A stretch of DNA of 64,000 nucleotides, taken from contig JAKQHT010000023.1 of assembly GCA_029557895.1 (NCBI GenBank), positions 186,001-250,000 on the forward strand, read 5' to 3'. Of the stretch, positions 38,729-47,887 are shown one piece after another; within the stretch, counting starts at the first letter, position 1; each line of letters opens with the position of its first letter. The position numbers were made by a program, and so were the translations under genes. The notes below the pieces were generated by a model. That model was not told the origin of the DNA. It worked only from the letters and a program-made list of their open reading frames with translations, and ran no database searches. Origin of the DNA: Bacteroidota bacterium (GTDB lineage Bacteria > Bacteroidota > Bacteroidia > Flavobacteriales > Flavobacteriaceae).

Positions 38729-39940
38729 TCACTTTTTATTCCCCACTTTTTTCATATTTGGCAAAAAGTAGGCAATAATGCCCATTAAAGGCAAATAGGC
38801 ACAAATATGGTAAATATATTCAATAGAGGTGTGGTCTGCCAACCATCCCAAAACCGCCGATCCCAAACCACCCATCCCAAATGCCAATCCGTAAAACAAT
38901 CCTGAGATCATCCCTATTTTTTTTGGCAGCAATTCTTGTGCGTAAACCAAAATTGCGGGAAAAGCTGACGAAATTATCAAGCCAATAAGAACAATAAGGA
39001 TTCCGGTTGCTTGAAGGTTTGCATAGGGCAACATCAGCGTAAATGGGGCTACGCCCAGCACCGAAAACCAAATCACATATTTTCTGCCGAATCTGTCGCC
39101 CATAAATCCGCCCAAAAGCGTTCCTATGGCTGCAGAGAACAAAAAACAGAACAAATATACTTGCGCCTGCACTTCAGTAAGCCCAAATTTTTCAATGGTA
39201 TAAAACTGAAAGTAGCTAGTGATGCTGGCGGTATAAAAGTATTTTGAAAAAATAAGAAACAACAAAACGGCGATGGATACAGCAATTTTCCGGTTTGACA
39301 AATTTGGGGTCTCTATCTTTTTTTTCGGTCTGGATTTGTTGGATTCCAATTCGTTTTTGTACCATTTGCCCACAAAATATAAGGTTATCTTTGCGATGAC
39401 GGCAAAGATTAAAAACCACAAAATGTATATTTGTCCGTTGGGCAATACAATCCAAGCAACAAGCAATGGCGCAAGTGCGGTGCCCGTATTGCCGCCTATC
39501 TGAAATATGGATTGCGCCAAACTTCGTTTTCCGCCAGATGCCAGAAAGGCGACGCGGGATGATTCGGGATGAAAAATAGACGAACCGATGCCCACCAGGA
39601 TCACGGCCGCCATACACCAAAAATAACTTGTTGCATTTGCCAAAAACACAATGCCTATAGATGAGAATACCATGCCCGTAACTTGTGAGTACGGTTTGGG
39701 GTATTTGTCCGTAAACGTGCCGACCAGAGGTTGAAAAACAGAAGCAGATAATTGAAAGCCAAGCGTTAAAAGTCCTATTTGAGCCATTGTGAGCGTAAAT
39801 TTTTGCTCAAGACTCGGGTACATTGCCGGTATGACACCTTGAATAAAATCATTGAGAAAATGAGCAAAGCTAACAGCAAACAAAATGGAATAAGCCGTTT
39901 TGGGCTGTACGGCATCTGTTTTTACGGCAGGTGTGTTCAT
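38729..39940 (-). CDS. MFS transporter, fosmidomycin-resistance (Fsr) type
   Basis: 403 residues with 12 predicted TM segments and a central loop of basic residues (KNELESNKSRPKKKIE). The family fingerprints are FAHFLNDFIQGVIPAMYPSLE, GFQLSASVFQPLVGTFTDK and GIGSSIFHPESSRVAFLASGGKR, as in Fsr-type exporters. Inner-membrane drug/proton antiport is the known activity; the natural substrate is unknown. It follows lpxH by 15 nt on the same strand. Confidence 0.87.
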   Translation of the reverse strand: MNTPAVKTDAVQPKTAYSILFAVSFAHFLNDFIQGVIPAMYPSLEQKFTLTMAQIGLLTLGFQLSASVFQPLVGTFTDKYPKPYSQVTGMVFSSIGIVFLANATSYFWCMAAVILVGIGSSIFHPESSRVAFLASGGKRSLAQSIFQIGGNTGTALAPLLVAWIVLPNGQIYILWFLIFAVIAKITLYFVGKWYKNELESNKSRPKKKIETPNLSNRKIAVSIAVLLFLIFSKYFYTASITSYFQFYTIEKFGLTEVQAQVYLFCFLFSAAIGTLLGGFMGDRFGRKYVIWFSVLGVAPFTLMLPYANLQATGILIVLIGLIISSAFPAILVYAQELLPKKIGMISGLFYGLAFGMGGLGSAVLGWLADHTSIEYIYHICAYLPLMGIIAYFLPNMKKVGNKK

Positions 39941-39955
39941 TTGGGTTTTTTGTGC

Positions 39956-40717
39956 TTATTTGGATTCAAATGTTTTCAGTTCGAAGGTTGTTCCGTCAAA
40001 AACGCCATAAGTATAATATGAAATCCAATCGCCCAAATTAAAATAGGTCGAAGTACCATCGAGTTTGATTTCCAAAGGTAGATGGCGATGGCCAAACACG
40101 AAATAATCACGGTAATTTTCGCTTAATTTTCTTTTTGAATACTCTGCGAGCCATTCGTTTTCTGCCCCCAGAAACCGAGCATCCTCGTCGCCGGAAATCA
40201 ACTTGTTCTTCACGCTCAAGTACTGCGCCAATTTCATTCCCCAATCGGGATGCAACCACCGGAACAACCACTTTGAAAAAGGGTTTGTAAAGACTTTTTT
40301 CATTCGTTTATAACCTTTGTCGCCGGGACCCAAACCATCGCCATGGCCAATAAAGAACGTTTTGCCGTTAAAGATAAAATCCTTCGGGTGGTGATACACG
40401 GGGATGTTCAACTCTTCCTCAAAATAGCCGTTCATCCACAAATCGTGGTTGCCCACAAAGAAATATACAGGAATGCCCGCATCGGTTATTTCTGCCAACT
40501 TTCCCAAAGTCCGTGTAAAACCGCGAGGCACAACGGTTTTGTACTCAAACCAAAAATCGAAAAGATCGCCGAGCAAGAAGATGGCTGCAGCATCATCTTT
40601 AATACTGTCGAGCCATGCAACAAATTTTTTTTCACGAGGACGTGATGCCGCTTGGGTTGGCGCGCCAAGATGATTATCGGATGCGAAGTATATTTTTTTT
40701 CCTTCGGGTACGTTCAT
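39956..40717 (-). CDS. lpxH: UDP-2,3-diacylglucosamine diphosphatase, LpxH-type
   Basis: 253 residues from ATG 40717 (the earlier start at 40744 adds nine non-conserved residues). Calcineurin-like metallophosphoesterase with all metal motifs: ASDNHLG (DxH), LLGDLFDFWFEY (GDxxD), FVGNHDLWM (GNHD) and IGHGDGLG (GHGD). It produces lipid X in the lipid A pathway at the inner membrane surface. Assignment to LpxH rather than another phosphoesterase rests on FDFWFEY and the overall length. Confidence 0.87.
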   Translation of the reverse strand: MNVPEGKKIYFASDNHLGAPTQAASRPREKKFVAWLDSIKDDAAAIFLLGDLFDFWFEYKTVVPRGFTRTLGKLAEITDAGIPVYFFVGNHDLWMNGYFEEELNIPVYHHPKDFIFNGKTFFIGHGDGLGPGDKGYKRMKKVFTNPFSKWLFRWLHPDWGMKLAQYLSVKNKLISGDEDARFLGAENEWLAEYSKRKLSENYRDYFVFGHRHLPLEIKLDGTSTYFNLGDWISYYTYGVFDGTTFELKTFESK

Positions 40718-40782
40718 AAAGTAAAGATATTCAAAAAATCCCACGCATTCCGACCGTTATCAAGGTAGGTTGTACGGGAATA

Positions 40783-41232
40783 TTAATTGTCTGTTGCATG
40801 CCATTCCGCATAGCTGGTTTCGGTTTCTTGTAGTTTTAGGGAATGAAGTTGTATGTTTTGCGGTAGATTTTTTTTGATTTTTTCGGCAAAATGGATGACC
40901 ATCATTTCACTTGTGGGTTGGTAATCCACCAATAAAACACTGTGTCCCCTGTCTTTAAGTTCTTTTGCAAGCTCTATGTGCGGTGTGTTTTTGTTAAAAA
41001 CGGTTGCATGGTCAAACACATCAACGATTTCTTCTTTGACGATTTTCTTTAAATCAGAAAAATCGATTACCATGCCATACTTAACGTTCGAGGTATCGGC
41101 AATCGGCTTACCAATCACGGTTACCGAAAGTTTATAGCTATGCCCATGGACATTTTTACACTTGCCATCATAGCCATATAACGCATGTCCGGTTTCAAAA
41201 GTAAATTGTTTAGTAATTCGGATGTTGTCCAT
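40783..41232 (-). CDS. 6-pyruvoyl-tetrahydropterin synthase / 6-carboxytetrahydropterin synthase family
   Basis: 149 residues. Zinc histidines are in FETGHALYGYDGKCKNVHGHSYKL (one His plus HGH), with the catalytic cysteine in GKCKN. Further motifs are MVIDFSDLKKIVKE, VFDHATVFN and PTSEMMVIHFAEKI with the glutamate near the end (ETETSYAEW). QueD makes 6-carboxytetrahydropterin for queuosine from dihydroneopterin triphosphate; no other queuosine gene is nearby, so the pathway is inferred. Confidence 0.9.
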   Translation of the reverse strand: MDNIRITKQFTFETGHALYGYDGKCKNVHGHSYKLSVTVIGKPIADTSNVKYGMVIDFSDLKKIVKEEIVDVFDHATVFNKNTPHIELAKELKDRGHSVLLVDYQPTSEMMVIHFAEKIKKNLPQNIQLHSLKLQETETSYAEWHATDN

Positions 41233-41262
41233 CAGTAAGTTATTTCATGGCAAAGATAATTG

Positions 41263-41297
41263 TTTTGTGAAAGCAATCCTTTTTTAGATTACATTTG
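41263..41297 (+). promoter_or_regulatory. Promoter of the 2OG oxygenase gene
   Basis: TTTTG ending at 41267, a 22-nt spacer and TACATTTG at 41290-41297, 23 nt before the ATG. Confidence 0.6.
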
Positions 41298-41320
41298 CGC
41301 ACTTTTATACAAAATTCCTT

Positions 41321-41962
41321 ATGGGTCAGCTTTTTGAGGGGATTTCTTTTGATGAAAACCCGCTGTACGAAACCATTATTCAAGAGCTTGTTTCAAGGAA
41401 ATATGCCATTGTCGAGAATTTTTTCACGGCCGATGAGGTTTTGCTGCTCCGCAATGCCTTGTTGCAAAAATACGATGATGACAAGTTCAAAAAAGCCGCT
41501 ATTGGCAACCGAACCAATGAAATCATTGAAAAATCCATTCGGGGAGACTTCATCCTCTGGATGGACGAATCGAATGCCGGAAACGCCGAGTCACTATTCT
41601 TCCAGAAGATAAACGACCTCACGGCTTATCTCAACAGGACTTGTTTTTTAGGGATTTTGCATAAGGAATTCCATTATGCGCTCTATCCCCAAGGGACGTA
41701 TTACAAAAGACATTTGGATACTTTTCAGAATGACGATAGACGCAAACTTTCATTTGTATGTTACCTCAACGAAGCTGGTTGGCTCCCTGAAAACGGAGGC
41801 GAACTTGTCCTGTTTTTAGATGAAAATGGTAAAGAAGAGGAGAAATCGATTTGTCCTTTGCCCGGTCGGGTTGTAATCTTTGAAAGCCAAATCATTGAGC
41901 ACGAGGTAAGACCTGTCAACAAAGAACGGTTGAGCATTACCGGTTGGCTCAAGACCAGATAG
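41321..41962 (+). CDS. 2-oxoglutarate/Fe(II)-dependent oxygenase, prolyl-hydroxylase type
   Basis: 213 residues. The double-stranded beta-helix core holds the iron triad: HLD in YYKRHLDTFQ and the distal histidine in SQIIEHEVRP, with the 2OG-binding arginine in NKERLSITGW. The pattern DRRKLSFVCYLNEAGW..NGGELVLFLDENG is typical of P4H-like members. The substrate could be a protein residue or a small molecule and is not deducible. The N-terminal ~85 residues are helical and specific to the Bacteroidota group. Confidence 0.85.
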   Translation: MGQLFEGISFDENPLYETIIQELVSRKYAIVENFFTADEVLLLRNALLQKYDDDKFKKAAIGNRTNEIIEKSIRGDFILWMDESNAGNAESLFFQKINDLTAYLNRTCFLGILHKEFHYALYPQGTYYKRHLDTFQNDDRRKLSFVCYLNEAGWLPENGGELVLFLDENGKEEEKSICPLPGRVVIFESQIIEHEVRPVNKERLSITGWLKTR

Positions 41963-41963
41963 T

Positions 41964-42059
41964 TTATCGCTTTTTTCTATTGTAGAAATAAACGACAATC
42001 AAGACAACAGCCAAGAGCAGGAACAGACCGTTGCCGCTCAAAAACGCCATGATATCCAT
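41964..42059 (-). CDS. Possible 31-residue single-helix membrane protein
   Basis: Starts MDIMAFLSGNGLFLLLAVVL and ends in YFYNRKKR, a classical one-helix miniprotein with a positive tail. Its stop is 1 nt from the stop of the converging 2OG oxygenase gene. The compositional bias and charge rule support it; there is no homologue I can cite. Confidence 0.45.
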   Translation of the reverse strand: MDIMAFLSGNGLFLLLAVVLIVVYFYNRKKR

Positions 42060-42161
42060 ATAAAAATGTTTTATTGTTTTTGGCAAAGGTAGTTTAGTTG
42101 GCGCAAATATTATGGGCTTTTGTAAAGTTGTACAGTACAAACCAGTGTTGAACAACATATT

Positions 42162-42196
42162 TTGGGTTCCTATCTATTAATTTTACATTAACTTTG
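42162..42196 (+). promoter_or_regulatory. Probable promoter of the USP-tRNA unit
   Basis: TTG at 42162-42164 and TAACTTTG at 42189-42196, spacer 24 nt (one more than usual), 18 nt before the ATG. Confidence 0.4.
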
Positions 42197-42214
42197 CAGC
42201 AAAATAGTGCTCTT

Positions 42215-43015
42215 ATGGATCATATCAAGAACATTTTAGTCCCGGTCGGTTCCTCAAAAAACGCTGTGAGCCATTTGCAGTATGCCGTGGATTTTGCAAA
42301 AGCCCTTGGTGCCAAACTCTATGTGGTTCAGGTGTTCAACGTTTACACCAAAGCCGGTACCATGATCAAGGTGGATCACATCCTTGAGGCCGAAAGCCTC
42401 GAATTTTTGAACTCCCATGTTGCTAAAGTTGACACCAAAGGTGTTGAGGTCATCGTCAAGGCGTTCAAAGGAAAGCTTGTGGACACCATTGAGCTTGCCT
42501 GTAAAGCTGCCAGCATTGATCTTATTGTTTTAGAGCCCAGGACCAATTCAATCAAAGACGAGGTGTATCTCGGAAAAACTTCCGGAAAAATCATCAAACA
42601 GACCAATATTCCTGCTTTGATCGTGCCAGAAGGATATAAATTCAAAAAAGTGTCCAAGATTTTGATGGCCACAAAATCGGCCAAGATAAAAAAAGAAGGT
42701 GCTTTGAAACCACTTCAGGGCATAAAGGAGGCTTTCAATGCCCATGTCGATCTTTTGCTCGTCAAGACACCTTTCCACAATGCCGACGATTTTGATGTCA
42801 ATGAAGAACTGGCCTCTGTGATTTCCCACAGGATAGAAAGTGACAATCCGACCACTTACCAAGGGGTTTTGGAGCATTACAAAGCGTTCAATCCGGACAT
42901 TGTGTGTGTTGTTAGAAGAAAAAGAGGGTTTTTTACCAAACTTTGGGAAAAAAACACCGTCTTGAAAAAAGATTTTTATATAAATTTGCCCGTCCTTGTT
43001 TTGGATGTAAAATAA
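42215..43015 (+). CDS. Tandem universal stress protein
   Basis: 266 residues from ATG 42215. Two USP folds: the first (about 1-140) starts HIKNILVPVGSSKNAVSHLQYAVDFAKALGAKLYVVQVF and ends GKTSGKIIKQTNIPALIVPE. The second (about 150-266) is diverged, ending with NTVLKKDFYINLPVLVLDV. The first domain has a partial G-x2-G-x(9)-S/T ATP motif (LGKTSGKII). Cytosolic stress role by family. The stop codon lies a single base before a tRNA-Ala gene. Confidence 0.87.
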   Translation: MDHIKNILVPVGSSKNAVSHLQYAVDFAKALGAKLYVVQVFNVYTKAGTMIKVDHILEAESLEFLNSHVAKVDTKGVEVIVKAFKGKLVDTIELACKAASIDLIVLEPRTNSIKDEVYLGKTSGKIIKQTNIPALIVPEGYKFKKVSKILMATKSAKIKKEGALKPLQGIKEAFNAHVDLLLVKTPFHNADDFDVNEELASVISHRIESDNPTTYQGVLEHYKAFNPDIVCVVRRKRGFFTKLWEKNTVLKKDFYINLPVLVLDVK

Positions 43016-43016
43016 T

Positions 43017-43090
43017 GGGGATGTAGCTCAGTTGGCTAGAGCGTTTGGCTGGCAGCCAAAAGGTCGTGGGTTCGAGCCCCATCTTCTCCA
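43017..43090 (+). tRNA. tRNA-Ala (anticodon GGC)
   Basis: Folds into a full cloverleaf of 74 nt: acceptor GGGGATG/CTTCTCC, D arm GCTC..GAGC, anticodon stem TTTGG/CCAAA with loop CTGGCAG (anticodon GGC), T arm GTGGG-TTCGAGC-CCCAT, discriminator A. The acceptor carries the G3-U70 pair that identifies alanine tRNAs. CCA is not encoded. It begins one base after the USP stop codon. Confidence 0.96.
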
Positions 43091-43096
43091 CGCATC

Positions 43097-43137
43097 AAAC
43101 CCGTAACCGCTTTTTTTTAAGAGGTTTCGGGTTTTTT
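43097..43137 (+). terminator. Terminator after tRNA-Ala
   Basis: AAACCCG...CGGGTTT with an inner AACC/GGTT stem, followed by TTTT. Confidence 0.75.
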
Positions 43138-43202
43138 ATCTTAAGAATGTGACAAAAAAATCATTCTTGAGGTTGAACAGTCCTTTAAAAACTAACAGCC
43201 AA

Positions 43203-43634
43203 TCATTCGGTATCAGCGGCAAAAACCGCCAAAGGCGCCATTCGGGCTTTATTGAGCGAAAGTGTGTCGTTGTGTATGGTGTAGTTGTCAACGGTTTCCA
43301 AAAGTCTCAAAAACTCGGATTCGTTTTCCATATCAGGGCAAGCCATAAGCGTTGCGGCCACTTTTGACATGGTAATGCGGTTGTATTCTTTTACGGTAAA
43401 TTCGCCGTTAAAAGCATTGCATCCGCCATTGCCGCTAACCCTTCCGTTCTCTTCAGAAAAAGAGATGTAAGCTTTGTCGTCGGTAATGATCTTACCGTTG
43501 AGCTTTACCAACTTCCATTTGGTGCCGGTAAGCCCGACATTGGCGGAAGCAGCTTCAGTTTGTTTTTTGTCACTGTTACAGCCACAGAACAGTGCAAATG
43601 CCAAAAACAGTGAAATTGAAATCTTTGTTTTCAT
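43203..43634 (-). CDS. META domain lipoprotein
   Basis: 143 residues. Lipoprotein signal MKTKISISLFLAFALFCGC. One META (HslJ-like) domain: LTGTKWKLVKLNGKII, YISFSEENGRVSGNGGCNAFNGEFTV, then KVAATLMACPDMENESEFLRLLETV. The two cysteines of the domain are conserved. META proteins occur in the periplasm and are associated with stress or motility; the molecular function is unknown. It is transcribed toward the tRNA terminator. Confidence 0.9.
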   Translation of the reverse strand: MKTKISISLFLAFALFCGCNSDKKQTEAASANVGLTGTKWKLVKLNGKIITDDKAYISFSEENGRVSGNGGCNAFNGEFTVKEYNRITMSKVAATLMACPDMENESEFLRLLETVDNYTIHNDTLSLNKARMAPLAVFAADTE

Positions 43635-43677
43635 ACGGACAGTTGAAAGTTATTGTGTTCAAAGATAATAAATGGTT

Positions 43678-45750
43678 CTAACTTATTTTTAATCCATTTG
43701 CTGTTTTTGGATCATCGGGATTGACAAACACCAACTTGCCGTCGGTGGATTCGGTCATCAAAATCATGCCTTGGCTTTCCACGCCGCGCAAGGTCCTTGG
43801 AGCGAGGTTGACCAATACGGTTACTTTTCTGCCAATGATTTCCTCTGGCGAAAAACTTTCGGCGATGCCCGAAACAATTGTGCGTACATCAATTCCGGTA
43901 TCGACTTTTAAAACCAAAAGTTTGTTGGCTTTTGGCATTCTTTCGGCTTGGGTAATGGTTCCGACACGTAGATCCAATTTTGCAAAATCCTCGTATGCAA
44001 TAGTGTCTTTTTGAGGTTCTACGGCTTGTGCCGAGTTTGAAGCGTTGGCTTTCTTGCTGGCTTCGAGCTTGTCCAATTGTTTTTGGATGGCTTCGTCTTC
44101 TATTTTTGAGAACAGCAATTCGGCTTTCCCGATCTGGTGCCCTGCTTTAATCAAGTCGTAAGATTGAGAAATGTTGTCCCAAGTAATTTGAGACGCCCCG
44201 TCTTTTGGAATGACAAGGATACTCTTTAATTTTTGGGATGTAAACGGCAGAAAGGGTTCGCTCAAAGATGCCAATGCAGCAGCTATTTGAAGAGCCACAA
44301 ACATGACGGTTTTGGTTCGCTCTTCGTCTGTTTTGATGGTTTTCCACGGTTCTTCGTCTGCCAAATATTTATTGCCAAGACGAGCGAGGTTCATCAATTC
44401 ATGGCTTGCTTCACGAAAACGGTAACGCTCTATGGAACTGGCGATAACAGCGGGATAAGCTTTTAAAGCAGTCAAAGTTTCTTCATCTACTTTTGAAAAT
44501 TCCGATGGTGTTGGCACAATGCCGTTGTAATATTTGACTGTCAGCACAACCACCCGATTGACAAAATTTCCGAAAATGGCTACCAACTCGTTATTGTTGC
44601 GTGCCTGAAAATCGGCCCAAGTAAAATCGTTGTCCTTGGTTTCTGGGGCGTTGGCCGTTAGTACATAACGCAGTACGTCCTGTTGTCCGGGAAATTCTTT
44701 TAGATATTCTGGCAACCAAACGGCCCAGTTTTTTGAAGTTGAAAGTTTGTTGCCTTCAAGATTTAAAAATTCATTTGCTGGCACATTGTCGGGTAAAATA
44801 TAGCTGCCTTCTGCTTTTAGCATCGCAGGAAATATGATACAGTGAAAAACGATATTGTCTTTCCCGATGAAGTGCACCAGTTTGGTGTCTTTGTCTTTCC
44901 AGTAAGGCTCCCAATTTTTACCGACACGCCCGGCCCACTCTTTTGTGGAAGAAATATAACCGATGGGTGCATCAAACCAAACGTAAAGTACTTTGCCTTG
45001 GGCGCCTTCTACCGGAACGGGAATTCCCCAGTCCAGATCTCTGGTAACCGCTCTGGGCCTCAATCCGTCGTCAATCCATGATTTTACCTGACCATAAACA
45101 TTCGGTTTCCAATCTTTTTGGTGGCCTTTCAAGATCCAATCCTTCAAAAATGTTTCGTATCTATCAAGTGGCAAAAACCAATGCTTGGTCTGTTTTAGGG
45201 TAGGGGTGTTGCCCGTAATGGCCGATTTGGGATTGATTAAATCTGTGGCATTCAGCGAGGTGCCGCATTTTTCGCATTGATCGCCATAAGCACCTTCATT
45301 ACTGCATTTTGGGCAAGTGCCGGTTACAAACCTGTCTGCCAAAAACTGATTGGCTTTTTCATCGTACAATTGCTCGGTTACTTCCTCAATAAATTCGCCT
45401 TTATCGTACAGGGTTTTGAAAAATTCCTGTGCCGTGTCGTGGTGAATTTTAGCAGAAGTACGGGAGTAGTTGTCGAACGAAACGCCAAATTCTTCAAAAG
45501 AATCCCTGATAATGGCGTTGTATTTATCGACCACTTGTTGCGGTGTGACACCTTCGTTTTTTGCCTTGATGGTTATTGGCACGCCGTGTTCATCGCTTCC
45601 GCAGATAAAAGCCACATCATGTCCCTGTAACCTTAAATAGCGTGCGTATATATCTGCTGGTACGTAAACGCCTGCCAAGTGGCCTATGTGTATGGGGCCG
45701 TTAGTATAGGGCAAAGCAGCTGTGATGGTATAGCGTTTCGGATTGTTCAT
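43678..45750 (-). CDS. metG: Methionine-tRNA ligase with C-terminal tRNA-binding domain
   Basis: 690 residues from ATG 45750 ([20 protein letters not shown]); an ATG two codons upstream is possible. Class I signature HIGH in [11 protein letters not shown] and KMSKS-type LSTSKNW. Zinc knuckle [17 protein letters not shown]. The EMAPII-like OB domain (about 585-690, [34 protein letters not shown]) gives dimerisation and tRNA binding. The minus-strand TACTTTTG at 45778-45771 is a likely -7 box. Confidence 0.96.
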   Translation of the reverse strand: MNNPKRYTITAALPYTNGPIHIGHLAGVYVPADIYARYLRLQGHDVAFICGSDEHGVPITIKAKNEGVTPQQVVDKYNAIIRDSFEEFGVSFDNYSRTSAKIHHDTAQEFFKTLYDKGEFIEEVTEQLYDEKANQFLADRFVTGTCPKCSNEGAYGDQCEKCGTSLNATDLINPKSAITGNTPTLKQTKHWFLPLDRYETFLKDWILKGHQKDWKPNVYGQVKSWIDDGLRPRAVTRDLDWGIPVPVEGAQGKVLYVWFDAPIGYISSTKEWAGRVGKNWEPYWKDKDTKLVHFIGKDNIVFHCIIFPAMLKAEGSYILPDNVPANEFLNLEGNKLSTSKNWAVWLPEYLKEFPGQQDVLRYVLTANAPETKDNDFTWADFQARNNNELVAIFGNFVNRVVVLTVKYYNGIVPTPSEFSKVDEETLTALKAYPAVIASSIERYRFREASHELMNLARLGNKYLADEEPWKTIKTDEERTKTVMFVALQIAAALASLSEPFLPFTSQKLKSILVIPKDGASQITWDNISQSYDLIKAGHQIGKAELLFSKIEDEAIQKQLDKLEASKKANASNSAQAVEPQKDTIAYEDFAKLDLRVGTITQAERMPKANKLLVLKVDTGIDVRTIVSGIAESFSPEEIIGRKVTVLVNLAPRTLRGVESQGMILMTESTDGKLVFVNPDDPKTANGLKIS

Positions 45751-45815
45751 TGTCATTGATATTGCGGCACAAAAGTACATATTTTGATAGGGATTTGTAA
45801 AAAAAATGTACATTT

Positions 45816-45854
45816 AGAACCTGTTTAAAATTTATCTGTTTTTAAACAGGTTCT
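45816..45854. repeat. 15-bp perfect inverted repeat
   Basis: AGAACCTGTTTAAAA (45816-45830) and its complement (45840-45854) with a 9-nt loop, between divergent metG and the LD-carboxypeptidase gene. It could be an operator, a hairpin in either leader, or the remnant of a small repeat. Confidence 0.7.
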
Positions 45855-45871
45855 TACAAAAAGTACGCATC

Positions 45872-46891
45872 ATGTCTTTTAAACCAGTTATTATTATGTT
45901 GTTTAGCCTTGCTTTTTTCCCTATAAGCACAAGTAAGACAACCCAAAATACCACTACCGCCAATATGCAGACCAATTTGATTCAGCCTCCGTTTTTAAAA
46001 CCCGGCGACACCGTTGCCATTGTAGCGCCTTCCGGCGTTCTTAACAATCGGAATCTTGAAGTGGAAAGAAGTAAGGCCATTCTCGAAAGTTGGGGTCTTA
46101 ATGTGGTCATTGGCAAGCACGTGTTCAGTAAAAACGGTCATTTTGCCGGCACTGACGACCAACGTTGTGAGGACTTACAAAAGGCACTCGACAATCCTTC
46201 CATAAAAGCGATTTGGGCCGCGCGTGGCGGTTATGGAACGGTCAGGATTTTGGACAAATTAGATTACACACAGTTTAAAAAACATCCCAAATGGGTTATC
46301 GGGTATTCGGACATTACGGCGCTACACTGCCAAATCCACAATTTGGGCTACGAAACCATACACGCCATGATGTGCACAAGCCTGACAAAAGACGAAAAAG
46401 AGGTTAAAGAGGCTATCGATACCTTTAAAGATGCCATTTTTGGAAAGCAATTGTCCTACGAGCTCAAGGGTTCTGCCTATAACAAAACCGGGACAGTCAC
46501 AGCCCCTTTGGTAGGTGGCAACCTGACCATGTTGCACGCTATGTTGGGGTCTGACACTACCATTGACACCTCCGGAAAAATCATTTTTATAGAAGAGGTG
46601 GGCGAATATGTCTATCACATAGACCGTATGTTGCAAAGTCTTAAACGAGCCGGTTATTTTGACAATTGCAGAGGTATTTTGGTAGGCGATATCAGTAAAA
46701 TCCGGGCCAACGACCAGCCTTTTGGGCGCACGATAGAACAGGTTTTTCTGGACATTGTGGCCGATAAAAACATCCCTGTTGCGTTCAACATGCCGGCGGG
46801 CCACGAAAAAGACAACCGTGCTATTATATTGGGAGCTAATGTAACGATGACGGTCGGGAAAGATAAATCGGAAATAAAATTCCAAAAATAG
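45872..46891 (+). CDS. LD-carboxypeptidase (peptidase family S66)
   Basis: 339 residues. A hydrophobic N-terminus (FKPVIIMLFSLAFFPISTS) suggests export. The S66 catalytic residues are visible: nucleophile serine in VIGYSDITALH, glutamate in IEEVGEYVYHIDRML and histidine in MPAGHEKDNRAIILG. It removes the terminal D-Ala from muropeptide tetrapeptides during peptidoglycan recycling. The exported location, rather than cytosolic as in E. coli LdcA, is notable but seen in Bacteroidota. Confidence 0.9.
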   Translation: MSFKPVIIMLFSLAFFPISTSKTTQNTTTANMQTNLIQPPFLKPGDTVAIVAPSGVLNNRNLEVERSKAILESWGLNVVIGKHVFSKNGHFAGTDDQRCEDLQKALDNPSIKAIWAARGGYGTVRILDKLDYTQFKKHPKWVIGYSDITALHCQIHNLGYETIHAMMCTSLTKDEKEVKEAIDTFKDAIFGKQLSYELKGSAYNKTGTVTAPLVGGNLTMLHAMLGSDTTIDTSGKIIFIEEVGEYVYHIDRMLQSLKRAGYFDNCRGILVGDISKIRANDQPFGRTIEQVFLDIVADKNIPVAFNMPAGHEKDNRAIILGANVTMTVGKDKSEIKFQK

Positions 46892-46928
46892 CCACATCGA
46901 AGTGTGGTTGAATACAACAAACCGTCAC

Positions 46929-47288
46929 ATGGCTTACCACAACCAACTCGGAAAAATAGGCGAACAGCTTGCCGTCGAGCTTCTCGAATCGAAAGGATAC
47001 GAGATTTTGGCACGCAATTACATATTCCAAAAAGCGGAAGTGGACATCATCGCAAAGCACAATGACCAAATCATTTGCATCGAGGTAAAGACCAGAAATT
47101 CAGACGTTTTTGGGGACCCACAGGAATTTGTCACTGACGGGAAGATAAAGAACCTCGTCAAGGCGATGGACGCTTTTATCACAGAAAACGACATTCTGCT
47201 CGAAACACGGTTTGACATCATTGCTGTGCTGAAGAACAAAAAAATGGAGCAGCTGACGCATTATGAAAATGCGTTTTATCATTTCTAA
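46929..47288 (+). CDS. YraN family endonuclease-like protein
   Basis: 119 residues from ATG 46929 (MAYHNQLGKIGEQLAVELLE); the frame upstream is not conserved. The restriction-endonuclease-like core shows EVDIIAKHNDQIICIEVKTRN, i.e. the D..ExK nuclease triad of the UPF0102 family. The cellular role is not well defined. The last base is 18 nt from the converging nadD stop. Confidence 0.9.
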   Translation: MAYHNQLGKIGEQLAVELLESKGYEILARNYIFQKAEVDIIAKHNDQIICIEVKTRNSDVFGDPQEFVTDGKIKNLVKAMDAFITENDILLETRFDIIAVLKNKKMEQLTHYENAFYHF

Positions 47289-47306
47289 TCCCGGGGGAAA
47301 GAAGGT

Positions 47307-47885
47307 TTACCTATAAAAATTCATCTCGTCCAGATATTCCCACACGTTTTCGGGCAGCATGGGACGCACGTTCTTTCCGGCCTTGATGGCGCTGCGGATA
47401 AAGGTGGAAGACAGTTCCATAATGGGCGCGTCCACACGATGGATTTTTGGGTGTTTTTCAAATCGTGTTTCAATGGCACCTTCGGAAATGCGAGGATAGA
47501 CATAGAGGTCGTGGTGTTCCAAAATCAGCTCGTAGTTTTTCCACTTATGAAATCCTTTGAGATTGTCCTCGCCCATGATGAGCGAAAACGTATGTTGTGG
47601 GAATTTTTCCTGAAGATGTGCCAGCGTATGGACGGTGTAGTTGGGTTGTGGCAGACCAAACTCGATATCGCTTGGTCGCAATTTGTTATAGTCTTTTGTG
47701 GCACGATACACCATTTCCAATCGCTGATGGTTATCGAGCATTGAGTTTTTGACCTTAAACGGACTCTGCGGTGTTACCACGAACCACACTTGGTCAAGAT
47801 CGCCATATTCGGCCAAGTGGTTAGCGATGACCAAATGTCCGATGTGGATGGGGTTGAAAGTGCCAAAATAAAGACCAACGTTCAT
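47307..47885 (-). CDS. nadD: Nicotinate-nucleotide adenylyltransferase
   Basis: 192 residues. It makes deamido-NAD from NaMN and ATP. The nucleotidylyl motif GTFNPIHIGHLVIAN is at the start and SSTFIRSAIKAGKNVRPMLP near the end (ISxxxR variant). It lies 2 nt after gmk on the same strand. Confidence 0.95.
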   Translation of the reverse strand: MNVGLYFGTFNPIHIGHLVIANHLAEYGDLDQVWFVVTPQSPFKVKNSMLDNHQRLEMVYRATKDYNKLRPSDIEFGLPQPNYTVHTLAHLQEKFPQHTFSLIMGEDNLKGFHKWKNYELILEHHDLYVYPRISEGAIETRFEKHPKIHRVDAPIMELSSTFIRSAIKAGKNVRPMLPENVWEYLDEMNFYR

Positions 47886-47887
47886 TG

